Shown: positions 1 to 8,345, numbered from the stretch's first letter. The stretch is DNA of 64,000 nt from Microbacterium sp. SORGH_AS_1204 (GCF_030818935.1 NZ_JAUTBD010000001.1:1488001-1552000); one strand, 5' to 3'. Numbers and translations: made by a program. The notes: generated by a model from the sequence alone, not told the origin.

Positions 1-1
1 C

Positions 2-478
2 GGGTTCATGGTGGGCCGGGATGCCGAGGCCGGCGGCATCGCGAAAGACGGCGCCAAGATGGTCACCGCCGTCGCCTCCACCCGCGTTCCTAAGCTGACG
101 GTCATCGTCGGCGGGTCGTACGGCGCCGGCAATTACGCGATGTGCGGGCGGGCCTACGACCCGCGGTTCCTCTGGACCTGGCCGTCGAGCCGCATCTCGG
201 TCATGGGCGGGGCGCAGGCGGCATCCGTGCTCTCCACCGTGACGCGCGATCAGCGTGCCGCGCGCGGCGAGGAGTGGACGGATGCCGACGACCAGGCGTT
301 CCAAGCACCGATCCGCGAGCGGTACGAACAGCAGGGCAGCCCGTACTACGCCACCGCCCGGCTCTGGGACGACGGTGTCATCGACCCCGCCGACACCCGC
401 ACGATGCTCGGGCTCGCCCTCGACGTCGTCAGCCGGGTGCCGCTCGCAGACCGCGGCTTCGGCCTGTTCCGGATGTGA
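2..478 (+). CDS. accD1: acyl-CoA carboxylase beta subunit (carboxyltransferase), C-terminal part
   Basis: C-terminal 158 residues of a biotin-dependent acyl-CoA carboxyltransferase; the N-terminus lies outside the window. Visible motifs are the family's [12 protein letters not shown] helix, [19 protein letters not shown] (oxyanion/acyl-CoA site) and the [10 protein letters not shown] segment, the pattern of methylcrotonyl-CoA carboxylase beta rather than propionyl-CoA carboxylase. It transfers CO2 from biotin on the alpha subunit to 3-methylcrotonyl-CoA or a similar acyl-CoA in leucine breakdown. Its stop overlaps the first possible start (GTG at 475) of the alpha subunit gene, so the two are translationally coupled. 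The leucine-pathway assignment rests on motif resemblance and on the downstream gene order. Confidence 0.93.
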   Translation, partial: GFMVGRDAEAGGIAKDGAKMVTAVASTRVPKLTVIVGGSYGAGNYAMCGRAYDPRFLWTWPSSRISVMGGAQAASVLSTVTRDQRAARGEEWTDADDQAFQAPIRERYEQQGSPYYATARLWDDGVIDPADTRTMLGLALDVVSRVPLADRGFGLFRM

Positions 479-492
479 GCGGGGTGAGGGAG

Positions 493-2739
493 ATGATCGA
501 TTACGCCGTGCCGGGCTCCGTCGCCGCCCCGCGCCCGGGCTCGGACGGGCCGCCCCCGGGCCCCCGCGCCGGCGCGGGCCACTTCACTGCGCCCCGCCTG
601 TTCTCGTGCGTGCTCGTCGCCAACCGCGGCGAGATCGCACGCCGCGTGTTCCGCACGCTCCGGCGTCTCGGCATCCGTTCCGTCGCCGTCCACACCGACA
701 CGGATGCCGATGCGCCCCACGCTCGCGAGGCCGATCACGCTGTGCGGGTGCCCTCGTACCTCGATGTCGACGCGGTGGTCGCCGCCGCGATGGCGACGGG
801 GGCGGATGCCGTGCACCCGGGCTACGGCTTCCTCAGCGAGAACGCCGGCTTCGCGCGGGCGTGCGCGGCGGCGGGCATCGTGTTCGTCGGTCCGGGCGTC
901 GAGGCGCTCGAGGTCATGGGCGACAAGATCCGCGCGAAAGAGCACGTCGCGCGGCATGACGTGCCGACGGTGCCGGGGTTCTCGGCGGCAGGACTCTCCG
1001 ATGCCGAGATCGCCGCCGAGGCCGACCGCGCGGGGTACCCGTTGCTCGTGAAACCGTCCGCGGGCGGTGGGGGAAAGGGGATGACGGTCGCCCGCGGTCG
1101 CGACGACCTCGCCGACGCGCTCGCCACCGCCCGTCGGGTCGCCGCCGCAGCCTTCGGCGACGACGCGCTGCTGCTCGAGCGACTGCTGGAGCGCCCACGC
1201 CACATCGAGGTGCAGGTGCTCGCCGACGCGCACGGCACGACGATCTCGCTCGGCGAGCGCGAGTGCACGCTGCAGCGGCGACATCAGAAGGTCATCGAAG
1301 AAGCACCGTCGCCCGTGGTCGACGCCTCCGCGCGGGCCCGCCTGGGTGAGGCCGCCGTCGCCGCCGCCCGCAGCGTCGGCTACCTCGGCGCGGGGACGGT
1401 GGAGTTCCTCACCGCCGGAGATCGCCTCGACGAGCCGTTCTTCATCGAGATGAACACGCGCCTGCAGGTCGAGCACCCCGTGACCGAGCTGGTCACGGGC
1501 ATCGACCTCGTGGAGCAGCAGCTGCGGGTCGCCGCGGGCCTCGCGCTCGACCTGCCGCAGATCCGGCTCGACGGGCACGCGATCGAAGCCCGGGTGTACG
1601 CCGAGACGCCCGCGCGCGGCTACCTCCCCGCCACCGGCACGGTGAGCCTGTGGCATCCGGGAACCGCCCGCGTCGACAGCGCCGTCGAGACCGGCAGCGT
1701 GATCAGTGCGCTGTACGACCCCATGATCGCGAAAGTCATCGCGCACGGGCCCGACCGCGAGACCGCGCTCGCCCGCCTCGACGCAGCCCTCGCCGACACC
1801 GTCGTGCTCGGCGTCGATACGAACATCGCCGACCTCCGGGCCCTGCTGGCAGACCCCGCCGTGCGCGCGGGGGATCTCGATACCGGACTGCTCGACCGCC
1901 GGGGCACGCCCGAACACCCGTCGCCGACGCCCGCCGCGCTCGCCGCGGCGGCGCAGAAGGTCGTGGATGCCGAAGCCCCGGCCGACGGTACGGTGTGGGG
2001 CCGCGTCGGTGCCTGGCGTGCCGGGGGAGCGCACACCGGTCGCACGGTGTGGCTCGAGGACGACGCGGGGCGCGTGTACGCGACCGAGCCGGCGCCGGGT
2101 GACGCGGTGGTCGTGGGCGGCCCCGAGGAGTTCTGGGTGCACGCCGACGGCGCAGCCCACCGTGTGCGCGTGGTGTCGCGGCGCGATGCGTCGGCGCGCC
2201 GCCGCGCCGCGACGGGGCGCGCCGAGGGAGCCGTCGATCCCGATCTCGTCGCGCCTCTTCCGGGAACCGTCGTGGCCGTGCACGTCTCCGACGGCGACGC
2301 CGTCGACGCCGGTGCCCGGGTCGTGACGATCGAAGCCATGAAGATGGAGCACACCGTGGCCGCGCCGCACGCCGGCACCGTGCGACTGCGCACGACGGCG
2401 GGTGCGCAGGTCGCCCGCGACGCGGTCGTCGCGACGGTGACCCCCGACGCCCAGGCCGCTGAGCCCCAGGTCCCTGAGCCCGAGGTCCCTGAGCCCGAGG
2501 TCCCTGAGCCCGAGGTCCCCGCGCCCGAGGTTCCCGCGCCCGAGGTCCCTGAGCCCGAGGTCCCCATGCCCGACGTCCCCGCGCCCGAGGTCCCGGCGCC
2601 CGAGGTCCCGGCGCCCGAGGTCCCTGAGCCCGAGGTCCCTGAGCCTGTCGAAGGGTCCGGCACCCCCGCGCACCTCGCACCGCACGACATCGCCGGCATC
2701 CCGGCATCCACCCCATCCCACAAGGAGACCCTCTCGTGA
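493..2739 (+). CDS. accA1: acyl-CoA carboxylase alpha subunit: biotin carboxylase plus BCCP, with a repetitive Pro-Glu-Val tail
   Basis: Carboxylates biotin using ATP and bicarbonate and carries the biotin to the beta subunit. Counting from ATG 493, the biotin carboxylase domain begins near residue 36 (VLVANRGEIARRVFRTL), has the ATP glycine-rich loop SAGGGGKGM and the EMNTRLQVEHPVTE active-site segment, and ends in a biotinyl domain with EAMKMEH (Lys about 617). About 65 residues of PEVPEPEVPAP-type repeats follow the biotinyl domain, which is unusual: such proteins normally end shortly after it. The start is uncertain; GTG 475 and GTG 484 are also in frame and GTG 475 overlaps the previous stop. 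The gene overlaps the following acyl-CoA dehydrogenase by GTGA. Confidence 0.93.
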   Translation: MIDYAVPGSVAAPRPGSDGPPPGPRAGAGHFTAPRLFSCVLVANRGEIARRVFRTLRRLGIRSVAVHTDTDADAPHAREADHAVRVPSYLDVDAVVAAAMATGADAVHPGYGFLSENAGFARACAAAGIVFVGPGVEALEVMGDKIRAKEHVARHDVPTVPGFSAAGLSDAEIAAEADRAGYPLLVKPSAGGGGKGMTVARGRDDLADALATARRVAAAAFGDDALLLERLLERPRHIEVQVLADAHGTTISLGERECTLQRRHQKVIEEAPSPVVDASARARLGEAAVAAARSVGYLGAGTVEFLTAGDRLDEPFFIEMNTRLQVEHPVTELVTGIDLVEQQLRVAAGLALDLPQIRLDGHAIEARVYAETPARGYLPATGTVSLWHPGTARVDSAVETGSVISALYDPMIAKVIAHGPDRETALARLDAALADTVVLGVDTNIADLRALLADPAVRAGDLDTGLLDRRGTPEHPSPTPAALAAAAQKVVDAEAPADGTVWGRVGAWRAGGAHTGRTVWLEDDAGRVYATEPAPGDAVVVGGPEEFWVHADGAAHRVRVVSRRDASARRRAATGRAEGAVDPDLVAPLPGTVVAVHVSDGDAVDAGARVVTIEAMKMEHTVAAPHAGTVRLRTTAGAQVARDAVVATVTPDAQAAEPQVPEPEVPEPEVPEPEVPAPEVPAPEVPEPEVPMPDVPAPEVPAPEVPAPEVPEPEVPEPVEGSGTPAHLAPHDIAGIPASTPSHKETLS
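2455..2655 (+). repeat. 15-nt tandem coding repeat at the end of the biotin carboxylase gene
   Basis: About 13 imperfect 15-nt units of the type gagcccgaggtccct encode Pro-Glu/Ala-Pro-Glu-Val pentapeptides. The last unit runs into gagcctgtcgaagg, which is the core of the intergenic 48-bp repeat at 5211-5390. That suggests the tail grew from, or next to, a copy of that interspersed element. The reading frame stays open throughout. Confidence 0.85.
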
Positions 2740-3911
2740 GCATCGACAGCCAGCAGGCCTTCACCGACGACGAGCGCGAGCTGAGCGCCATGGTGCGCGA
2801 GTTCGCCGACGAGGTGATCGCGCCCCGCTCGTACGACGCCGACCGCGCGCACGAGCTCCCCCTCGACATCGTCGAGCAGATGGGCGAGATCGGCCTGTTC
2901 GGCCTGCCGTTCCCCGAAGAGGTGGGCGGACAGGGCGGCGACTACGCCAGCCTGTGCGTCGCGATCGAGGGCGTGGCGCGCGTCGACCAGTCGCTCGCCA
3001 TCACGCTCGAAGCCGGAGTGGGCCTGGGCGCCATGCCGCTGTACCGCTACGGCACCGTCGCGCAGAAAGAGAAGTACCTGCCCGACCTCGTCGCCGGGCG
3101 GGCGCTCGCCGGATTCGGCCTGACCGAGGCCGAGGCCGGCAGCGACGCCGGAGCCACGCGCACGACGGCGCGGCTGGACGGCGACGAGTGGGTGATCGAC
3201 GGGTCGAAGCAGTTCATCACCAACTCCGGCACCGCGATCACCCGTTTCGTCACGGTCACCGCGGTCACGGGTCGCGCCGGCGACCGGCCTGAGATCTCGG
3301 CAATCATCGTTCCGAATGGCACGCCCGGGTTCACCGTCGGCCCCGCCTACGACAAGGTCGGCTGGAACGCCTCCGACACCCACCCCCTCACCCTCGACGG
3401 CGTCCGCGTCGCCGCCGACAACCTGCTCGGCGAGCGCGGGCAGGGCCTGAAGAACTTCCTCCGCACGCTCGACGAGGGTCGCGTCGCCATCGCCGCCCTC
3501 GCCACGGGAGCTGCCGAGGGCTGTCTCGAAGCCGCCGTCGACTACGCACGCAGCCGCACGGTGTTCGGCGAGCGCCTGTCGACGCGGCAGAGCATCCAGT
3601 TCCTGCTCGCGCGCATGCACGCCCGCGTGCACACCGCCCGCCTCGCCTGGGTGCACGCCGCGCGCCTGTGCGACGCCGGCAAGCCGTTCTCGGTGGATGC
3701 CGCGGTCGCCAAGATGACCGCGAGCGACGCCGCCATGGCCAATGCGCGCGATGCGACGCAGGTATTCGGCGGCAACGGGTTCATCAACGAGTACCCGGTC
3801 GCCCGGCACTACCGCGACTCCAAGATCCTCGAGATCGGCGAGGGCACCACCGAGGTGCAGCTCATGGTGATCTCGCGCGCGCTGGGACTCACCGGTACCG
3901 TTGCCGCATGA
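2736..3911 (+). CDS. acyl-CoA dehydrogenase (fadE19/isovaleryl-CoA dehydrogenase-like)
   Basis: FAD-dependent enzyme of 391 residues, full family length, making the 2,3-enoyl-CoA and passing electrons to ETF. Motifs are FGLTEAEAGSDAGATRTTA (FAD/acyl site), the YARSRTVFGERLS helix and the C-terminal GGNGFINEYPVARHYRDSK. A Glu occurs in IGEGTTEVQ, the position of the catalytic Glu of medium-chain acyl-CoA dehydrogenases; classical isovaleryl-CoA dehydrogenases keep their base elsewhere. The operon predicts a branched short-chain substrate such as isovaleryl-CoA, but that residue leaves another acyl-CoA possible. GTG start, GTGA overlap with the carboxylase gene, ATGA overlap with the next gene. 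Confidence 0.93.
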   Translation: MSIDSQQAFTDDERELSAMVREFADEVIAPRSYDADRAHELPLDIVEQMGEIGLFGLPFPEEVGGQGGDYASLCVAIEGVARVDQSLAITLEAGVGLGAMPLYRYGTVAQKEKYLPDLVAGRALAGFGLTEAEAGSDAGATRTTARLDGDEWVIDGSKQFITNSGTAITRFVTVTAVTGRAGDRPEISAIIVPNGTPGFTVGPAYDKVGWNASDTHPLTLDGVRVAADNLLGERGQGLKNFLRTLDEGRVAIAALATGAAEGCLEAAVDYARSRTVFGERLSTRQSIQFLLARMHARVHTARLAWVHAARLCDAGKPFSVDAAVAKMTASDAAMANARDATQVFGGNGFINEYPVARHYRDSKILEIGEGTTEVQLMVISRALGLTGTVAA

Positions 3912-4375
3912 TCGAGCAGCGCGGCCTGTTTCTGGAGGAGTTCGTCGTCGGCGAGCGCTACGCGCACCGGCCCGGACGCACCGTCACCGACGCCGACAAC
4001 GTGCTGTTCACCACCCTCACGATGAACACCCAGGCCCTCCACCTGGATGCCGCTTACTCGGCGACCCAGCCCTTCGGCCGGCCGCTCGTGAATTCGATGT
4101 GGACGCTGTCGACCCTCATCGGCCTGTCGGTCGCGCAGCTGACGCAGGGCACGCTCGTCGCCCAGCTCGGCCTCACCGATGTCAGCTTCCCCGCGCCGCT
4201 GTTCGTCGGTGACACCCTCACGGCCGAGACCGAGGTGATGTCGGTGCGGCCCTCGGCATCCCGTCCGGGCCAGGGGGTGGTCGTGCTCGCGCACACCGGT
4301 CGGTCGCAGAACGACGAGGTGGCTGTCACCGCCACCCGAACGGTGCTCGTGTGGACGAAAGACGGCGCGGCGTGA
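3908..4375 (+). CDS. MaoC-family (hot-dog fold) dehydratase
   Basis: 155-residue MaoC-like protein, homologous in context to Mycobacterium Rv2499c, which sits between fadE19 and citE. The hot-dog fold is indicated by the DADNVLFTTLTMNTQALHLD region and FGRPLVNSMWTLSTL, the usual MaoC pattern of a buried helix followed by the substrate channel. Likely an enoyl-CoA hydratase acting on an intermediate of the operon's pathway; the exact substrate cannot be read from the sequence. Start ATG overlaps the previous TGA and its own TGA overlaps the GTG of the CitE-like gene. Confidence 0.88.
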   Translation: MIEQRGLFLEEFVVGERYAHRPGRTVTDADNVLFTTLTMNTQALHLDAAYSATQPFGRPLVNSMWTLSTLIGLSVAQLTQGTLVAQLGLTDVSFPAPLFVGDTLTAETEVMSVRPSASRPGQGVVVLAHTGRSQNDEVAVTATRTVLVWTKDGAA

Positions 4376-5196
4376 GCGGCGCGCAGCCCGATGCGCGCGC
4401 CTTCGCTCCGGGGCCCGCGCTGCTGTTCGTCCCGGGTGATCGGCCTGAGAGGCTCCCCAAGGCCCTCGACCGGGCGGATGCCGCAATCCTTGACCTCGAA
4501 GACGCCGTCGCCGGGCACGCCAAGACCGTCGCGCGCGAGGCGATGATCGCCGCCGATCCTGACCCCGACCGTGTCATCGTGCGCGTGAACGGGCCGAAGA
4601 CCCCCGACTTCACGCGCGATCTCGCCGCACTGGCAGAGACCCGCATCCGCACGGTCATGGTCGCCAAGGCCGAGGACCCGGCATCCCTCGCCGCTCTCGA
4701 GGGGTACGACGTGATCGCGTTGTGCGAGACCGCCCGCGGAGTGGCGAATGCCGAGCACTTCGCGGCGCTGCCGCAGGTCGTCGCCCTCATGTGGGGCGCC
4801 GAAGACCTCGTCGCAAGCCTCGGGGGCACCTCCAGCCGGTTCGCGGACGGGACCTACCGCGATGTCGCCCGCCTCGCACGGGCTCGGGTGCTGCTGGCCG
4901 CCGGCGCCGTCGGCAAGCGCGCGATCGACGCCGTCCACGTCGACCTTGACGACCTCGACGGCCTGGCGTCGGAGGCTCAGGATGCCGCCGCCTCGGGGTT
5001 CGTCGCCAGCGCGTGCATCCACCCGGGGCAGGTCGAGACGATCCGCGCCGCGTACGCCCCGACGGCGGAGCAGCTGCGGTGGGCACGTGGAGTGCTCGCG
5101 CAGGCCGAGGAGGGCGCGTTCCGGTACGAGGGGCGCATGATCGACGAGCCCATCCTGCGCCACGCGCGGTCGCTCGTCGCACGGGCGAGGAAGTAG
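4372..5196 (+). CDS. citE: CitE-like HpcH/HpaI-family acyl-CoA lyase
   Basis: 274-residue TIM-barrel lyase. Signature segments are LLFVPGDRPERL near the N-terminus, AAILDLEDAVAGH (metal-binding acid patch), MWGAEDLVASLGG and ASACIHPGQVE. Stand-alone CitE proteins in this gene order (Mycobacterium Rv2498c) are described as 3-hydroxyacyl-CoA lyases linked to leucine and itaconate dissimilation rather than as citrate lyase; none of the other citrate lyase subunits is present here. GTG start at 4372 overlaps the maoC stop. It is the last gene of the operon; a tandem repeat follows. Confidence 0.9.
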   Translation: MSGAQPDARAFAPGPALLFVPGDRPERLPKALDRADAAILDLEDAVAGHAKTVAREAMIAADPDPDRVIVRVNGPKTPDFTRDLAALAETRIRTVMVAKAEDPASLAALEGYDVIALCETARGVANAEHFAALPQVVALMWGAEDLVASLGGTSSRFADGTYRDVARLARARVLLAAGAVGKRAIDAVHVDLDDLDGLASEAQDAAASGFVASACIHPGQVETIRAAYAPTAEQLRWARGVLAQAEEGAFRYEGRMIDEPILRHARSLVARARK

Positions 5197-5210
5197 CGGG
5201 CCTGCGAGGC

Positions 5211-5390
5211 GGTGGCTGAGCCTGTCGAAGCCGCCGGGTGCGCGCGTGGTCGTGGGGAGGTGGCTGAGCGTGTCGAAGCCGCCGGGCGCGCGCGTGGTCG
5301 TGGGGAGGTGGCTGAGCCTGTCGAAGCCCCAGGGGGCGCGCGTGGTCGTGGGGGAGGCGGCTGAGCGTGTCGAAGACCCAGGGAAGCCGC
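5211..5390 (+). repeat. 48-bp tandem repeat, four units
   Basis: Four head-to-tail units begin at about 5211, 5259, 5307 and 5356 (period 48, 48, 49). Each opens with GGTGGCTGAGC(C/G)TGTCGAAG and continues with a GC-rich cgcgcgtggtcgtgggga segment. The core tgagcctgtcgaag also occurs at 2640-2653 inside the carboxylase gene. No coding function is apparent; it lies between the convergent citE and phosphatase genes. Confidence 0.9.
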
Positions 5391-5396
5391 GCCGGC

Positions 5397-5984
5397 CTAG
5401 CCGGCGACGCCCGCGTACGCGAGCATCTCCCAGGAGTCGCCGTCGAGGCGGAACGTCGTCGCCGAGCAGTTCGGCAGCCGCTCGCCCTCGCGGGGGAACT
5501 CCCCGGCGGTGGCGAACATGATGACCTCGCGGATCAGCGCGCCGTGCGCGACCGCGATGACGTCGACGCCGTCGGGTGTCTCGGCGACGACCTCGGCCAG
5601 CGCGGCGAGCGCGCGTTCGCGTACCACCGGCCACGACTCGGCGTTCGGCACGTCGGCGGCGTGCCACGGGCCGTACGTCTCGTAGAAGGTGGGGGCGTCC
5701 ATGCCCTCGGCGTCGCCGTAGGAGCGCTCCTGCAGTCCCGGCATCCGTCGGCTGACCGTCGTTCCGAGCGCCGCGGCGATCACATCGGCGGTCTCGGCCG
5801 CGCGCGACAGGTCGCTCGAGACGATGACGACGTCGTGCCCCGCGTACTCGGCGGCGAGACGCTCGGCGAGCTCGCGCGCCTGCGCGCGACCGGTGTCGTT
5901 GAGGGGGATGTCGGTCGAGCCCTGGATGCGACCGCCGGAGTTCCAGTCGGTTTCGCCGTGGCGTACGAGGGTGAGGATCGTCAC
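5397..5984 (-). CDS. histidine phosphatase family protein (phosphoglycerate mutase-like)
   Basis: 195 residues. The phosphohistidine motif LVRHGETDWN is at the N-terminus (His9), followed by GSTDIPLNDTGRAQA, SDLSRAAETADVI and the second catalytic His in VIAVAHGALIREV. This is the full 2-His phosphatase signature, so the protein should be an active cytosolic phosphatase; the substrate is not predictable and GpmB/CobC-type labels are only analogies. GTG start. Convergent with the carboxylase operon across the 48-bp repeat. It contrasts with the degenerate relative at 11137-11706. Confidence 0.88.
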   Translation of the reverse strand: MTILTLVRHGETDWNSGGRIQGSTDIPLNDTGRAQARELAERLAAEYAGHDVVIVSSDLSRAAETADVIAAALGTTVSRRMPGLQERSYGDAEGMDAPTFYETYGPWHAADVPNAESWPVVRERALAALAEVVAETPDGVDVIAVAHGALIREVIMFATAGEFPREGERLPNCSATTFRLDGDSWEMLAYAGVAG

Positions 5985-6182
5985 GCGTCGAGCCTAACCC
6001 GGGGTGGCATCCGTGGTCCCGGCGGAGACGGGGCGCGACCCTCGCGCCCGGGGACGTCATGGCGCGAGCGGCGTGGGGAGCGGAGGAGATGGGGGGAGGG
6101 GAGGATGCCCGGCGGCGGTTCATCCTCCGCTCGCCCCTCGTCCTCCGCTCGTGACACCGGACCGCGCGGACGCCGAGAACAT

Positions 6183-6231
6183 TCCGGGCAGCCGCTCGGC
6201 CAGTGCCTGTCAGGCGTCGGTCGTGGCGCCG
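6183..6231 (-). repeat. degenerate duplicate of the sir2 gene 3' end
   Basis: The stretch cgggcagccgctcggccag...gcgtcggtcgtggcgccg closely resembles 6253-6301, which encodes the last residues of the Sir2 protein (ALRALAQRLPG). The copy lies 70 bp beyond the gene end and carries frame-breaking changes, so it is a non-coding partial duplication. The remainder of 5985-6246 holds nothing I can identify. Confidence 0.6.
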
Positions 6232-6246
6232 CGCGCGGGAGCGGCG

Positions 6247-7095
6247 TCAGAGCAGTCCGGGCAGCCGCTGCGCCAGCGCCCGCAGCGCGTCGGTCGTGCC
6301 GCCGTCGATCTTGACCGTCGCGCGCTGATCGGCCCGTGTCTCGCCGCGGTTGATGATGACGACCGGCAGGCGCTTGCGCCGTGCGCGCTCGACCAGCCGG
6401 ATGCCCGAGTTCACGACGAGCGACGACCCCGCCACGACGAGCGCGCCGCTGGTGTGGACGAGCTGCTCGGCCTCGCGGAACTTCTCCACCGGGATGTACT
6501 CGCCGAAGAACACGACGTCGGGCTTGAGCGTGCCCCCGCACACCGAGCACACCGGCACGATGAAACCGTCGGCGGATGCGGGTGTCACATCGCCGTCGGG
6601 ACCCAGTTCGACGTTGTCGGGCAGGGTGATCCACGGGTTGTCGGCCTCGACCCGCTCGGCGAGGTCGCGCCGGTCGAAGACCTGGCCGCACTGCAGGCAG
6701 CCCACCCGGCGCATGGTGCCGTGCAGCTCCACGACCCGTCCGCTGCCGGCGCGCACGTGCAGTCCGTCGACGTTCTGCGTGACGACGCCGTTCGCGACCC
6801 CCGCGGCCTCGAGTTCGGCGAGGGCGTGATGCCCGTCGTTGGGTTCGGCGGCGGCGAACACCTTCCACCCGAGATGACTGCCCACCCAGTAGCGCCGGCG
6901 CGCGTCGGCACTGGCGAGGAACTGCTGCGCCGTCATCGGCGTCCGCGTCGGCGCACCCTTGCCGCGATAGTCGGGGATCCCCGAGTCGGTCGACACGCCG
7001 GCGCCCGTCAGCACCGCGATCCGGCGGCCGGCGAGCACCTCGACAGCCCGATCGATGGATGCCGAGAACCCGGCATCCTTCGTCGTGTCGGTCAT
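6247..7095 (-). CDS. Sir2-family NAD-dependent protein deacylase
   Basis: 282 residues, typical sirtuin length. NAD-binding GAGVSTDSGIPDYRG at residues 31-45, the TQNVDGLHVRAG segment followed by the catalytic His in VELHG, two Cys pairs of the structural zinc (CLQCGQ and CSVCGG) and the C-terminal GSSLVVNSGIRLV. It removes acyl groups from lysines, consuming NAD. Start ATG 7095 is chosen because GGAGGTG lies just upstream; longer in-frame extensions have no ribosome site. Divergent from the methyltransferase gene at 7320. Confidence 0.94.
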   Translation of the reverse strand: MTDTTKDAGFSASIDRAVEVLAGRRIAVLTGAGVSTDSGIPDYRGKGAPTRTPMTAQQFLASADARRRYWVGSHLGWKVFAAAEPNDGHHALAELEAAGVANGVVTQNVDGLHVRAGSGRVVELHGTMRRVGCLQCGQVFDRRDLAERVEADNPWITLPDNVELGPDGDVTPASADGFIVPVCSVCGGTLKPDVVFFGEYIPVEKFREAEQLVHTSGALVVAGSSLVVNSGIRLVERARRKRLPVVIINRGETRADQRATVKIDGGTTDALRALAQRLPGLL

Positions 7096-7319
7096 GCACA
7101 CCTCCGTCGCATCGAGTCTAGAGCGGGGCGCCGACACCCGAGGCGCGATGCGCGCCGCGCGGCTCGGGCATCCCTGCGGTTCGTGCGGACACCGGGGCGA
7201 GTGTGCCCGACACCCGGGCCGTCTTCGCCGGCGTCCGCGTGCCGGGGACACCGAACGGACGGGGGCGCTCGACGCGGGCGGGGCGAGGCGAGGGGGAGCG
7301 CGGCTGGCACGATGGGACG

Positions 7320-8126
7320 ATGCCCGTCATCCCCCTCGACTCCGCCGACGACCCGCGCCTCGCCGACTACCGCGACCTCACCGACGTGTCGCTGCGGCGC
7401 GTGACCGAGCCCGCGGGCGGGCTGTACATCGCCGAGTCGTCGAAGGTGCTCGACCGGGCGCTCCGCGCCGGCCACCGCCCACGGTCGGTCCTCGTGCAGG
7501 AGAAGTTCCTCGCCGACGCGCTCGCTCTCGTGGGGGAGGATGCCGAGGTGTACGTCGTCCCGGCCGAGATCGCCGAGCAGGTCACCGGATACACCGTGCA
7601 CCGGGGGCTGCTGGCATCCATGCATCGCCCCGCCCTGGCATCCGTCGCGGAGGTCGTGAAGGACGCCCGTCTCGTCGTGGTGCTCGAAGACATCGTCGAC
7701 CACACCAACATCGGTGCCGCCTTCCGCTCGGCCGCTGCCCTCGGAGCGGATGCCGTGCTCGTGACGCCCCGGTGCGCCGACCCGCTCTACCGGCGCAGTG
7801 TGCGCGTGAGCATGGGCACCGTCTTTCAGGTGCCGTGGACGCGGCTGCCGGAATGGTCGGATGCCGCGCCGCTGCTGCACGACGCGGGGCTGCACCTCGC
7901 GGCGCTCGCGCTCTCGGACGACGCGGTCACCCTCGACGTGTTCTCGGCCGCGGGTCATGAGCGCGTCGCCCTGCTGCTCGGCGCCGAGGGCGACGGCCTC
8001 TCGCGCCGCGCGCTGGACGCCGCCGACACGGTCGTCACCATCCCCATGGCCGGGGGAGTGGACTCGCTCAACGTCGCCGCGGCGAGCGCCGTCGCGCTGT
8101 GGGAGTTGGGGCGCGGGCGGCGCTGA
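7320..8126 (+). CDS. TrmH/SpoU-family RNA 2'-O-ribose methyltransferase
   Basis: 268 residues. The N-terminal substrate-binding part (residues 1-100) precedes a SPOUT domain with all three motifs: EDIVDHTNIGAAFRSAAALG (motif 1, N and R), LLLGAEGDGLSR (motif 2) and IPMAGGVDSLNVAAASAVAL (motif 3). It methylates a ribose 2'-OH in tRNA or rRNA using S-adenosylmethionine. Start ATG 7320 gives the usual MPVIPLDS N-terminus; the in-frame extension upstream is GC-rich and unlike coding sequence. Confidence 0.92.
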   Translation: MPVIPLDSADDPRLADYRDLTDVSLRRVTEPAGGLYIAESSKVLDRALRAGHRPRSVLVQEKFLADALALVGEDAEVYVVPAEIAEQVTGYTVHRGLLASMHRPALASVAEVVKDARLVVVLEDIVDHTNIGAAFRSAAALGADAVLVTPRCADPLYRRSVRVSMGTVFQVPWTRLPEWSDAAPLLHDAGLHLAALALSDDAVTLDVFSAAGHERVALLLGAEGDGLSRRALDAADTVVTIPMAGGVDSLNVAAASAVALWELGRGRR

Positions 8127-8345
8127 GGCGGGCGCACGGGTCGTCGCCGAGGACTCAGGCCGCGTCGATGGGGTAGATGTCGCGGTACAGGCGCAGCCGA
8201 CCTGCGCGATGCGAGGGTCGCGGTCTGTCGTGCGTGCGCTGCGGCGCTCTTCTGTCGTGCCGGCGTGCGGCCGCTCCCGGCCGACCCTCGACCTCGGCGC
8301 GGGAGGTGTTACCTGACCGAAACACCCGCGTCACCCATTCGGCAA
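8127..8345. other. intergenic region with a possible gene remnant on the minus strand
   Basis: No complete gene. On the minus strand 8205-8155 reads RAGRLRLYRDIYPIDAA followed by a stop, which looks like a genuine protein C-terminus but has no convincing gene upstream of it. It may be the truncated end of a former convergent gene at the edge of the nitrile hydratase module. No riboswitch-like element was recognised here. Confidence 0.35.

Noticed and set aside
5211-5390. CRISPR or coding tandem repeat
   Set aside because: Units are strictly head-to-tail with no spacers, and the frames through them are short and interrupted.
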